DNA of 16,440 nucleotides from Betaproteobacteria bacterium. GTDB lineage: Bacteria; Pseudomonadota; Gammaproteobacteria; Burkholderiales; Thiobacillaceae. The position numbers and the translations under genes were made by a program. This document shows positions 6,765 to 14,433 of this stretch, in pieces. Position 1 is the stretch's first letter. The number at the start of each line of letters is the position of its first letter. The stretch lies in NCBI GenBank assembly GCA_020049245.1, contig JAIFLB010000095.1:1-16440 (forward strand), read 5' to 3'. A model generated the notes under the pieces. That model was not told the origin of the DNA, ran no database searches, and worked only from the letters and a program-made list of their open reading frames with translations.

Positions 6765-7322
6765 ATGGATGAACATGTTCTGTTTGAGTATCTGCCTGAT
6801 TTTGCCGAGCAACTCGGCGCGGATCATCTGAAGCCGCTGCTTGATCGGATGACGTTGCACGAACTGGAAGATGGCCAGGTCATGGTGCACGACCAGGAAC
6901 CGATTGATGCCTTTTTCCTGGTCCTGAGTGGCCGCCTGCAGTTGTCTATCGAACTTTCTGGTCATCATATTCAGCTGGGTGAGATCCGGCCTGGCAACTG
7001 GTGTGGCGAGCTGGGCTATTTCAGCGGTATTCGGCGCGCGTCAAGTACGGTGACGGCTGGCCCGGACACCGTCGTGGCACGTCTTTCCTACTCGGATTTC
7101 GACGCTTTGATCGCGGAAGATTCGATTGCTGTTTGCCGCCTGACGCATGCCTTCATCCAGATGCTGATTCGTCGCCTCCAGGTGAGCGCCAACAACCCGG
7201 TGGTCGATCCGGAGGGCAACATGCTGCTGCTGGGTGATATCACCGTGCCGTTGTCGGAATTGAGCCGCAAGCAACATGGCGTGCTGGACTTCATCAAAAG
7301 CCTGTTGGGAGCGCGTGGATGA
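6765..7322 (+). CDS. Stand-alone cyclic-nucleotide-binding domain protein, PBC intact
   Basis: A 185-residue protein with one cNMP-binding (CRP-like) beta-roll at about residues 20-115. Visible are the barrel start HELEDGQVMVHDQEPIDAFF, the turn LSGRLQL and a phosphate-binding cassette GELGYFSGIRRASSTV (81-96) holding Gly81, Glu82 and Arg91, the residues that hold the cyclic phosphate and ribose in CRP. After the C-helix (about 118-140) the remaining 45 residues show no helix-turn-helix, so it is probably not a transcription factor itself. It might bind a cyclic nucleotide and regulate a partner, or be purely structural. A GAGGG ribosome site precedes ATG 6765. It lies 50 bases after cyaY and overlaps the next gene by four bases. 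The domain call is firm; ligand and target are unknown. Confidence 0.8.
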   Translation: MDEHVLFEYLPDFAEQLGADHLKPLLDRMTLHELEDGQVMVHDQEPIDAFFLVLSGRLQLSIELSGHHIQLGEIRPGNWCGELGYFSGIRRASSTVTAGPDTVVARLSYSDFDALIAEDSIAVCRLTHAFIQMLIRRLQVSANNPVVDPEGNMLLLGDITVPLSELSRKQHGVLDFIKSLLGARG

Positions 7323-7852
7323 TCCTCAAAAACTATTTACGCTCGTTGCCGGGGTTTCAGTTTCTGTCTGACTCCGACGTTGAAAACGTTGCCGCCGCGA
7401 TGCGGGTCGATGAATACCCCAATGGCCATATCTTCATTTACCAGGATCGTCTGAATCAGGCGTTGTATCTGCTGCTCGACGGCCAGGTTGAAGTGACTCA
7501 CTACGGCAATACCGGGCGACATTACACGCTGAAGACCATCCAATCAGGCGAGTTCTTCGGTTTGCCGTCGCTCTCGACGGGCAAGCCGGCGAACGCGACC
7601 TGCACCTCGCGCGGGCCGGTGAAGGTCGCCAGCCTGCCGTTCTCCGCCTATCTGTTGTTGTATCAGCCGGATTCGGAGATCGGTTGTCGCTTCCAGTTTG
7701 TCATCGCCACTCAGCTCGCGCGCGATCTGCACGATCGTCACGATGCGCTGCGCAACTTGCTGGTTCAGGTATACGGCGGCGTCGAGAAACTGAGTGATGC
7801 AATCGATACAACTGAAGTCAGCGATAACCAGGGCGTTTTACCGCCGCCCTGA
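7319..7852 (+). CDS. Second cyclic-nucleotide-binding-fold protein, degenerate cassette
   Basis: A 177-residue protein with a CRP-type beta-roll at about residues 10-110: MRVDEYPNGHIFIYQDRL, then YLLLDGQVEV and GEFFG. The phosphate-binding cassette reads GLPSLSTGKPANATC (81-95). The Glu after Gly is replaced by Leu and the Arg before the Ala-Thr is absent, so binding of a cyclic nucleotide in the usual way is unlikely. The C-terminal part (residues 115-177) is helical and lacks a recognisable helix-turn-helix. Its ATG overlaps the stop of the preceding gene (ATGA), which suggests coupled translation and perhaps a complex between the two. It ends 28 bases before the end of convergent argH. Function unknown; a paralogue of its neighbour by fold. 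Confidence 0.75.
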   Translation: MILKNYLRSLPGFQFLSDSDVENVAAAMRVDEYPNGHIFIYQDRLNQALYLLLDGQVEVTHYGNTGRHYTLKTIQSGEFFGLPSLSTGKPANATCTSRGPVKVASLPFSAYLLLYQPDSEIGCRFQFVIATQLARDLHDRHDALRNLLVQVYGGVEKLSDAIDTTEVSDNQGVLPPP

Positions 7853-7862
7853 ACCTCAGCCT

Positions 7863-7893
7863 GTCTGTCAGACCCGTTTGTCAGACCAGTCTG
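7863..7893. repeat. Cluster of short GTCTG/CAGAC inverted and direct repeats at the argH 3' end
   Basis: GTCTG-T-CAGAC (7863-7873) and CAGAC-CA-GTCTG (7882-7893) are small dyads. TGTCAGACC also occurs twice as a direct repeat (7866-7874 and 7879-7887), 13 bases apart. They fill the gap between two convergent genes and run into the end of argH. No T tract follows on either strand, so intrinsic termination is doubtful. Confidence 0.35.
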
Positions 7894-9323
7894 GCGCGCG
7901 CCCGGTCAACCGCGGCGCGTACCTGATTCGGTGCGGTACCACCGAGATGGTCGCGCGCAGCGAGCGAGCCTTCCAGCGTCAGCACGGCGTAGATGTCGGT
8001 TCCGATCAGAGGCGAGAATGCTTGCAGTTCGATCAGGCTCAAATCGGCCAGATCACACCCCTTCTGTTCCGCCACCCGCACCGCGCGCGCCACGGCTTCA
8101 TGCGCTTCGCGGAACGGCAGGCCTTTCTTGACCAGGTAATCGGCCAGATCAGTTGCTGTGGCGAAGCCCTCCACCGCTGCCTGGCGCATCCGATCTGCCT
8201 TCACGGTGACGTGGAAAACACGTTTGCCGGTTTGTTCATCGATGTGGCTGCCCATCATCTCGGCGAAAATGGCCAGGGTATCGACCAGGGTATCGACCGC
8301 GTCGAACAAGGGTTCCTTGTCCTCCTGATTGTCCTTGTTGTAGGCCAATGGCTGGCCTTTCATCAGCGTCAATAGGGCGATCAGATGGCCATTCATGCGG
8401 CCTGTCTTGCCGCGCATGAGTTCCGGCACATCCGGGTTTTTCTTCTGCGGCATGATGCTGGAGCCGGTGCAGAATCGGTCGGCCAGGTCGATGAAGCCGA
8501 AGCGTGGCGTCATCCAGATCACCAACTCTTCAGACATGCGCGAGAAGTGGGTCATCATCAACGCGCCAGCGGCGAGGAATTCGATCGCGAAATCGCGATC
8601 CGACACCGCATCCAGCGAGTTCTCGCAAACGCCTTCGAAACCGAGTTCGCGCGCCACCATTTCACGGTCGATCGGAAAGCTGGTGCCGGCCAGCGCGGCC
8701 GCGCCGAGGGGCAGGCGATTGACGCGGCGACGGCAATCGACCAGGCGTTCGTGGTCACGCGTCAGCATCTCCTGCCAGGCCAGCATGTGATGGCCGAAGG
8801 TCACCGGCTGCGCCGCCTGCAAATGGGTGAAGCCAGGCATCACCGTCGCAGCGTGATGTTCGGCCAGATCGATCAAGGCGCGCCGGGCCTGGATGTTGAG
8901 TTCAAGAATGCGATCGATCGCGTCGCGCAGCCACAGGCGCACATCAGTGGCAACCTGATCGTTGCGCGAGCGGCCGGTATGCAGGCGCTTGCCGGCATCA
9001 CCCACCTTGCGGGTCAGCGCCCGCTCGATGTTGAAATGGATGTCTTCGTCATCCAGGTTCCACGTGAAACGTCCGTTCTCGAAGTCGGCCAGAATCTCGC
9101 CCAGGCCGCGTCGGATATCGGCCAGGTCCTGCGCCGAGAGGACGCCGACGTGATGCAGCATGGCGGCGTGCGCCAGCGAGCCCTGGATGTCGAACGGGGC
9201 AAGTCGCCAATCGAAAGGAATCGAGGCGGTGTAGCGTTTGACGCGTTCTGATACTGGCTCGGAAAAACGGCCCGACCAGGCGGTCGCGGCGGTGGCGGAG
9301 TCGGTGGAAGTATCGGTTTGCAT
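7881..9323 (-). CDS. argH: Argininosuccinate lyase (ArgH)
   Basis: ArgH splits argininosuccinate into arginine and fumarate, the last step of arginine synthesis; it is a cytoplasmic tetramer of the fumarase/aspartase superfamily. From ATG 9323 the protein is 480 residues (E. coli 457), with about 15 extra residues before the conserved WSGRF. Signatures seen are GRSRNDQVATD (117-127), GFTHLQ with His167, and the superfamily signature GSSIMPQKKNPD (287-298) with the catalytic serine. The frame is open upstream to 9383, but that start would overlap the divergent kinase gene, so 9323 is preferred; neither start has a strong ribosome site. The gene is divergent from the AlgZ/AlgR-like pair across about 42 bases, the order known from Pseudomonas. 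Confidence 0.97.
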   Translation of the reverse strand: MQTDTSTDSATAATAWSGRFSEPVSERVKRYTASIPFDWRLAPFDIQGSLAHAAMLHHVGVLSAQDLADIRRGLGEILADFENGRFTWNLDDEDIHFNIERALTRKVGDAGKRLHTGRSRNDQVATDVRLWLRDAIDRILELNIQARRALIDLAEHHAATVMPGFTHLQAAQPVTFGHHMLAWQEMLTRDHERLVDCRRRVNRLPLGAAALAGTSFPIDREMVARELGFEGVCENSLDAVSDRDFAIEFLAAGALMMTHFSRMSEELVIWMTPRFGFIDLADRFCTGSSIMPQKKNPDVPELMRGKTGRMNGHLIALLTLMKGQPLAYNKDNQEDKEPLFDAVDTLVDTLAIFAEMMGSHIDEQTGKRVFHVTVKADRMRQAAVEGFATATDLADYLVKKGLPFREAHEAVARAVRVAEQKGCDLADLSLIELQAFSPLIGTDIYAVLTLEGSLAARDHLGGTAPNQVRAAVDRARARLV

Positions 9324-9365
9324 GGGGGATAGCTTGCGCGCTGGAGTGTCTGTAAGGTCGAGATT

Positions 9366-10391
9366 ATGACAAAGGAGACCCAATTCACCCTGCCGGATTT
9401 CCGTAATCTCGGCATTTTGCTGCGCACCGTGCTGGCGTTGCAGCTGTTCGGCTTGCTTGCCGCATTGGTCAATGCAGCAGATCTGTCCGGTTTGTTAGGC
9501 CTGTTCTTCCGCTATGCCGCCTATCTTGAACCGCCGTTGCTCATCAGTGTGCTGATCCTGTACTTGATCGGCCCAAAATTAAGGCGCTTGCCAGCGCGCC
9601 TTGGCCTGGTGTTCAGCGTGCTGATCAGCATGGGCAGCGCCGCCTTTTGGCAAAGCATGCTGGCATGGCAGTCGACGGAGGTCGAGCCCAGCCTGCTCCG
9701 GACAGCGCTGCTGGCCGGTGTCGCGGCGACGCTGATTCTGGTCTGGTTCGACTGGCGCGCGCGGCGGCTTTCGCCGGCGCTGGCGGAAGCGCGCTTGCAG
9801 GCGTTACAGGCGCGGATACGGCCACATTTCCTGTTCAACTGCATCAACAGCGTGCTGTCGCTGGTGCGCTCCAACCCGGCGCGGGCGGAAACCGCGCTGG
9901 AAAACCTGGCCGATCTATATCGCGGCCTGATGGCGGATAACCGGCAGCTATCCCCGCTCGGTCGTGAAATCGAGCTGGCCCGCGCCTATCTTGATCTGGA
10001 AAGTCTGCGTCTGGGTGAGCGGCTACAAGTCGATTGGCGCATCGATGAAGGGGTGGAGGGGGCGTCGCGGCAACTCCAGATGCCCTCGCTTGTACTGCAG
10101 CCTTTGCTCGAAAACGCGGTTTGTCACGGCATCGAACCGCATCCGGAAGGCGGCCGCATCGGTGTCGATATCTTCCAGCGGGATCAACAACTCAACATTG
10201 TCGTGCGCAATCCGCGCCATGCTGATGCGCCGCCGCGTCCGGGCAATCGCATGGCGCTATCCAACATCCGCGAGCGCCTGGCGCTGCATTTCGACGCCGA
10301 AGCGCGACTTTCCGCGCATCAGGTCGGCGACGAGTTTGTGGTCCAGATGGTCATTCCAATGAAGGAGATCAAACGTGGCGAAACCCATTAA
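9366..10391 (+). CDS. AlgZ/LytS-type membrane sensor histidine kinase
   Basis: A 341-residue sensor kinase. The N-terminal half holds about four membrane segments (roughly residues 18-38, 55-70, 79-96 and 112-129) with very little periplasmic sequence, so the signal may be sensed within the membrane. The kinase half is of the His_kinase/LytS type: phospho-acceptor in RPHFLFNCINSV (His154), N-box LLENAVCHGIEPHPEGG (Asn250), and a glycine box GNRMALSNIRERL (293-305). The D-x-G-x-G box of classical kinases is not evident, as in AlgZ/FimS relatives. The ATG at 9366 has only a weak AAGG upstream. It overlaps the response-regulator gene by 17 bases. In Pseudomonas the equivalent pair controls alginate and type IV pili; here the target is unknown because no such genes are in view. 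Confidence 0.88.
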   Translation: MTKETQFTLPDFRNLGILLRTVLALQLFGLLAALVNAADLSGLLGLFFRYAAYLEPPLLISVLILYLIGPKLRRLPARLGLVFSVLISMGSAAFWQSMLAWQSTEVEPSLLRTALLAGVAATLILVWFDWRARRLSPALAEARLQALQARIRPHFLFNCINSVLSLVRSNPARAETALENLADLYRGLMADNRQLSPLGREIELARAYLDLESLRLGERLQVDWRIDEGVEGASRQLQMPSLVLQPLLENAVCHGIEPHPEGGRIGVDIFQRDQQLNIVVRNPRHADAPPRPGNRMALSNIRERLALHFDAEARLSAHQVGDEFVVQMVIPMKEIKRGETH

Positions 10392-11121
10392 GGTGATCCT
10401 GGCCGATGACGAAGCACTGGCGCGAGCGCGACTGGCCGATCTGCTGATGGATCTGGCCGAGGAATTCAGCGTCGATATCGTGGCGCAGGCCGGCAATGGC
10501 GTGCTCGCGCTGGAACGCGCCGCCGATACGCCGGCCGACGTGATTCTGCTCGACATCCAGATGCCGGGCATGAATGGCCTCGAAACGGCGCGCCATATCG
10601 CAGGCCTGCCGCATCCGCCAGCGATCATTTTCGTCACCGCGTTTGATGAGCATGCCCTGCAGGCATTTGAATTACGCGCCGTGGATTACCTGTTGAAACC
10701 GGTGCGGCTGGCGCGTTTGCGCGAGGCGTTATTGCGTATCAGACCCCTGGCGGCTGACGATGCGGCGGCGCTGTCGCCGCGTCGGACCCATTTCGCGTTG
10801 CTCGAACGTGGCCGCATCTGGCGCGTGCCGGTGGCGGAAGTGCTCTATCTGCGCGCCGAGTTGCGCTATGTCACCGCCCGCACGCGGGAACGCGAATATC
10901 TGCTGGATGAATCGCTGGTCAGGCTGGAAGAGGAATTCGGCGACGACTTTTTGCGCATCCACCGCAATTGCCTGATCGCCCGCGCGCATCTGGAGGGGTT
11001 TCAGCGGGTCGCCGATGACGGCGAAGGCCGCTGGCTGGCGTTGCTCAAGGATTGGCCGGAAAAACTGCCGGTGTCTCGCCGGCAAATGCATGTAGTGAGG
11101 GAATTCGTCAAAGGCGCCTGA
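10375..11121 (+). CDS. AlgR-like LytTR response regulator
   Basis: A 248-residue regulator with an N-terminal receiver domain and a C-terminal LytTR DNA-binding domain. The receiver has the acidic pair in LADDE (Asp11/12), phospho-acceptor Asp60 in LLDIQMPGMNG, Thr88 and Lys108 in YLLKPV. The LytTR domain spans about 138-245 with VLYLRAELRYVTA and the characteristic FLRIHRNCLIAR. The start is GTG 10375 inside the kinase gene, preceded by AAGGAG at good distance, so kinase and regulator are translationally coupled. AlgR of Pseudomonas is the best known relative and shares the argH and hemC neighbours. Downstream genes of the hem cluster are separated from it by a gene on the other strand. Confidence 0.9.
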   Translation: MAKPIKVILADDEALARARLADLLMDLAEEFSVDIVAQAGNGVLALERAADTPADVILLDIQMPGMNGLETARHIAGLPHPPAIIFVTAFDEHALQAFELRAVDYLLKPVRLARLREALLRIRPLAADDAAALSPRRTHFALLERGRIWRVPVAEVLYLRAELRYVTARTREREYLLDESLVRLEEEFGDDFLRIHRNCLIARAHLEGFQRVADDGEGRWLALLKDWPEKLPVSRRQMHVVREFVKGA

Positions 11122-11146
11122 ACGACGCTGCAAGAGACTGCCGCGA

Positions 11147-11632
11147 CTATTTTGGTTCGGGCAGGCCGCGCGCCTTGGCCAGGCTCTTGTCGATCGCCTG
11201 ATCAAGGTAATAGCCGTAATAGTCGATGGTTCCGAGCCCGACCACCGGTTTTGTGAGCAGCTTGCCTTCCGTGTCGAACAGCATCACGGTGGGCACCAGG
11301 CGGACGCCGTTATCGCCGGCGAAACGGCGATGCGGTGTATTTCCACCTTGAAAATTCTTCATCGATTCGTAACTCGACAGTTCAACCTTGCGCATCACCA
11401 GCTTGGCCTGATAGTCGGCATTGCGGCTCATCGGAATGAGGAATTCATTCAGAACGGTTTCGCAATAGGAACAATGTTCGCCGGCAAACATCACCAGAAC
11501 GATGCCATTCTTGTCCTTCGCGATCGCAGCATCCTTCTGCAAATCGCGCGCAACCGGCACGCCGATCTCGGCGAAAGCCCGGCCGAAGCCGCATGCTACA
11601 ATCAAGAGCAGTAACGCAAATGCTTGTTTCAT
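11147..11632 (-). CDS. Exported thioredoxin-fold protein (SoxW/DsbD-gamma-like)
   Basis: A 161-residue protein with a signal peptide (cut likely after AFA, residue 21), placing it in the periplasm. The thioredoxin fold shows LVMFAGEHCSYC with the redox pair Cys54-Ser-Tyr-Cys57, and the cis-proline in VPTVMLFDTEGK (Pro114). The CSYC motif and the inserted segment between them resemble SoxW-like and thioredoxin_2 proteins, which reduce or exchange disulfides of exported proteins. A GAGGAA ribosome site precedes the ATG, and TAGAAT (11665-11660 on the minus strand) could be its -10 box in the short gap shared with hemC. It is convergent with the AlgR-like gene and splits the algR-hemC order known in Pseudomonas. 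Partner proteins are unknown. Confidence 0.85.
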   Translation of the reverse strand: MKQAFALLLLIVACGFGRAFAEIGVPVARDLQKDAAIAKDKNGIVLVMFAGEHCSYCETVLNEFLIPMSRNADYQAKLVMRKVELSSYESMKNFQGGNTPHRRFAGDNGVRLVPTVMLFDTEGKLLTKPVVGLGTIDYYGYYLDQAIDKSLAKARGLPEPK

Positions 11633-11698
11633 AGACTTTTTCCTCGAATTAAGCAGCCCATTCTACTCAACGGAACGGGCGCTCAAAATAGTTCAAAC

Positions 11699-12631
11699 AT
11701 GCCTGAAAAAATTATCATTGCGACCCGCGAAAGCCAACTCGCCCTCTGGCAAGCCGAGCACGTCAAAGCCCGCCTGCTTGCACTCAACCCCGGCTTGCAA
11801 GTGGAACTCCTTGGCATGACCACGCAGGGCGACCAGATTCTCGATTCTCCCCTCTCCCGCATCGGCGGCAAGGGGCTGTTCGTCAAGGAACTCGAAGTCG
11901 CAATGGAAGAAGGCCGCGCCGATCTCGCCGTGCATTCGATCAAGGATGTGCCAATGGATTTACCGGCCGGCTTCGAGCTGGCGGCCATTCTTGAGCGTGA
12001 AGATCCGCGTGACGCTTTTGTTTCGAATCATTACGCCAGCTTGGAGGCATTGCCGCAGAGTGCGCGGGTTGGCACTTCCAGTCTGCGTCGGCAAGCCCAG
12101 ATTCGCGCTCGCTTGCCGCATCTTGATGTCGATACCCTGCGCGGCAATGTCAATACCCGCTTGCGCAAGCTCGACGAAGGCCAGTACGCCGCCATCCTGC
12201 TCGCCGCCGCCGGCCTCAAGCGGCTCGGTTTCGAATCCCGCATACGCGCCACCCTGTCGCCGGAAGAAAGCCTGCCGGCGGTTGGCCAGGGCGCGATCGG
12301 CATCGAAATTCGCAGCGGACGCCCCGACCTGGCCGCATTGCTGGCGCCGCTGAACCATCCGGATACCGCCGCCTGCGTCCAGGCCGAGCGGGCGATGAGC
12401 CGCAAGTTGCAAGGCGGTTGCCAGGCGCCGATCGGCGGTTACGCCGTGGTGCGCGATGGCCGTCTTTTCCTGCGCGCATTCGTCGCCGATCTGGAAGGCA
12501 TCCGCTTCTTCCGCGCTACCGCCGAAGGTGCGCTGGATGCCCCCGAAGCGGTGGGGCATGCGGCTGCGGATGAACTGATCGCGCAAGGCGCCGACCATCT
12601 GATGGCGGAAATCATCCAGCGCACAAAATGA
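11699..12631 (+). CDS. hemC: Porphobilinogen deaminase / hydroxymethylbilane synthase (HemC)
   Basis: HemC joins four porphobilinogens into hydroxymethylbilane in tetrapyrrole (haem, sirohaem, cobalamin) synthesis. From ATG 11699 it has 310 residues, the family length. Seen are IATRESQLALWQA (7-19), DSPLSRIGGKGLFVKELE (49-66), HSIKDVP with catalytic Asp83, GTSSLRRQAQI (125-135), LRGNVNTRLRKLD (147-159) and LQGGCQAPIG with Cys241, which carries the dipyrromethane cofactor. The frame is open to 11624, but the conserved N-terminus begins at 11699, and the upstream start would overlap the divergent thioredoxin gene. The ribosome site is weak. It starts the hemCDXY operon and overlaps hemD by four bases (ATGA). 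Confidence 0.97.
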   Translation: MPEKIIIATRESQLALWQAEHVKARLLALNPGLQVELLGMTTQGDQILDSPLSRIGGKGLFVKELEVAMEEGRADLAVHSIKDVPMDLPAGFELAAILEREDPRDAFVSNHYASLEALPQSARVGTSSLRRQAQIRARLPHLDVDTLRGNVNTRLRKLDEGQYAAILLAAAGLKRLGFESRIRATLSPEESLPAVGQGAIGIEIRSGRPDLAALLAPLNHPDTAACVQAERAMSRKLQGGCQAPIGGYAVVRDGRLFLRAFVADLEGIRFFRATAEGALDAPEAVGHAAADELIAQGADHLMAEIIQRTK

Positions 12632-13416
12632 CTGAAGTTGGCACGATCACCAAGCCGCTGGCGGATATCAGCGTTCTGGTGACCCGGCCGCTCGATCAGT
12701 CCGTGCGACTGATGCAGCGCCTGCAAGACCTGGGCGCCGAGGTGATTGCTTTTCCTGCGCTGACCATCATCGACACGCAACGGCCCGAGGCGCTCAAACA
12801 GCGGCTGGCCGAAATCGAGCATTACGATTGGATCGTGTTTGTCAGCCCGACGGCGGTGCAATTCGGACTTGCCGCTTTACGCCAGATCGCGCCTGCCTCG
12901 ATCGCCAAAATCAATGCCGCCGCAGTCGGTGCCGGTACCGCGAGTGCGCTGCGCACAGCAGGATGCAGCAACGTGGTCGTACCGGAGTCCGGCGCGGACA
13001 GCGAAGATCTGCTGGCGTTACCGGAATTTGCCGATCTGTCAGGGCGACGGGTGTTGATCCTGCGTGGCGAAGGCGGCCGCGAATTGATCGCCGACACCTT
13101 GCGCGCGCGCGGCGCGCAAGTCGATTACGCGGAATGCTATCGCCGCGTTTGTCCGGTAACCGACCCAGCGCCATTGGTGGCGGCACTGGCGGCGCAGCGG
13201 ATTCAGGCGGTTACCGTGTTCAGTTCGGAAACGCTGGATAACCTGCTGCGGCTTTGCGACAGCGCCGCCGATGCATTGCGGGCGCTGCCGTTGTTCGTGC
13301 CTCACGGCCGTATCGCCGAGCACGCGAAAGCGTTGCATTTCATTTTGCCGATCACCACCGCGCCAGGAGAAAGCGGTGTCGTGGCCGGGCTTGTGGAATA
13401 CTTTCACCATGACTGA
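12628..13416 (+). CDS. hemD: Uroporphyrinogen-III synthase (HemD)
   Basis: HemD cyclises hydroxymethylbilane with ring D inversion to uroporphyrinogen III, using the product of HemC. The 262 residues match the family (E. coli 246). The family is poorly conserved but the pattern is clear: VLVTRPLDQSVRLMQRLQ at the start, FPALTI, IVFVSPTAVQFG, AVGAGTASAL, PESGADSEDLLALP, VLILRGEGGRELI, YAECYRRVCP and the C-terminal TVFSSETLDNLL, arranged as two similar alpha/beta domains. It overlaps hemC by four bases and hemX by eight, so it lies inside a coupled operon. Confidence 0.93.
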   Translation: MTEVGTITKPLADISVLVTRPLDQSVRLMQRLQDLGAEVIAFPALTIIDTQRPEALKQRLAEIEHYDWIVFVSPTAVQFGLAALRQIAPASIAKINAAAVGAGTASALRTAGCSNVVVPESGADSEDLLALPEFADLSGRRVLILRGEGGRELIADTLRARGAQVDYAECYRRVCPVTDPAPLVAALAAQRIQAVTVFSSETLDNLLRLCDSAADALRALPLFVPHGRIAEHAKALHFILPITTAPGESGVVAGLVEYFHHD

Positions 13417-14431
13417 AAACCTCGAATCCACGCGCCGCTCGCAGCCACTTGTTGCCTGGCTGGCCCTGTTTCTGGCGGCCATGGCCATGCTGGCGTCGTT
13501 CGGCTTTGCCTGGCATTACCACGATCGCGAGCAGCAACTCGAGCTGCAACTGGCGCGGCGGATTGGCGAATTCGACGCCGCCAGCCGCGAGGCCCGCACC
13601 GCCGCGAAAGCCGCCAACGAGGCGCTGGCCGACTTGCAGACCCGGCTGCTGGCTCTGGAAACCCGCGCCAACGATACCCAGAGCCAGCAATTGGCGCTCA
13701 CGACCATGTACCAGGAATTGGCGCGCAGCCAGGATGAACGCATCGTGGCGGATATTGAGCAAACGCTGTTGCTGGCGCAGCAGCAACTGCAACTGGCCGG
13801 CAATGTGCGCGCTGCCTTGTTGGGACTGGAAGCGGCGGACGTCCGTCTGGGGCAACTCGGCAAACCGCAATTCGCCAGTCTGCGCGCCACCATGGCGAGG
13901 GATATCGAGCGCTTGAAGCTGTTGCCGGCGGCCGACATCGAGGGCGCCAGTGCGCGTCTGGAAGTGTTGATCGAGAGCGTCAGCCGATTGAAACCGGAAT
14001 CGGAAACCGAACCGCGCGCGCAGCCTGACCGTTCGCCCGCAAACGCTGTTCCGGGTCAGGGCAGCATGGACACATTGAAGAGTTTTTCCCAGGAAGCCTG
14101 GCGCGAAATCAAGGATCTGATCCGCATTCGCCGCCTGGATCAGCCGGAGCTGCCCCTGCTGACGCCATCGCAAAACTATTTCCTGCGCCAGAACCTGAAG
14201 CTGCGCCTGCTGGCCGCGCGCGTCGCCCTGGTCCAGCGCGACGAAACCAGCTTCCGCGCAGACATCACCGCCGCGCGCGATTGGGTGAAGCACTATTTCA
14301 ATCGCCAGGATGAAGTCAGCAAATCCTTCATCGGCAGTCTGGAAGAGTTGTTGCGCACGCCGGTCGCGCTCAAGGACGCGCAGATTGCAGCCAGCCTGCA
14401 AGCCTTACGCAGCGCGCGCGGGGCGCACTGA
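13409..14431 (+). CDS. hemX: HemX-like membrane protein of the haem operon
   Basis: The 340-residue protein has one N-terminal membrane segment (about residues 14-35, rich in Ala, Leu and Phe), then a long charged, heptad-like stretch (about 38-95) that should form a coiled coil, and a helical C-terminal domain. This is the HemX (PF04375) layout: cytoplasmic N-end, most of the chain in the periplasm. In some proteobacteria the locus was named as a uroporphyrin-III methyltransferase, but that activity is not supported by these sequences; the role is thought to be in organising haem synthesis. ATG 13409 lies inside the end of hemD; the upstream extension to 13271 is hemD read in another frame. 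It is followed by hemY after two bases. Confidence 0.85.
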   Translation: MTENLESTRRSQPLVAWLALFLAAMAMLASFGFAWHYHDREQQLELQLARRIGEFDAASREARTAAKAANEALADLQTRLLALETRANDTQSQQLALTTMYQELARSQDERIVADIEQTLLLAQQQLQLAGNVRAALLGLEAADVRLGQLGKPQFASLRATMARDIERLKLLPAADIEGASARLEVLIESVSRLKPESETEPRAQPDRSPANAVPGQGSMDTLKSFSQEAWREIKDLIRIRRLDQPELPLLTPSQNYFLRQNLKLRLLAARVALVQRDETSFRADITAARDWVKHYFNRQDEVSKSFIGSLEELLRTPVALKDAQIAASLQALRSARGAH

Positions 14432-14433
14432 GG

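Noticed and set aside
8385..9251. Long plus-strand open frame (288 codons) opposite argH
   Set aside because: It is a shadow of argH, rich in Arg, His and Gln, with no domain and no ribosome site.
13352..14401. Long minus-strand open frame (349 codons) opposite hemX
   Set aside because: Gln/Arg/Ala-rich antisense shadow; hemX is supported by operon overlap, a membrane segment and a coiled coil.
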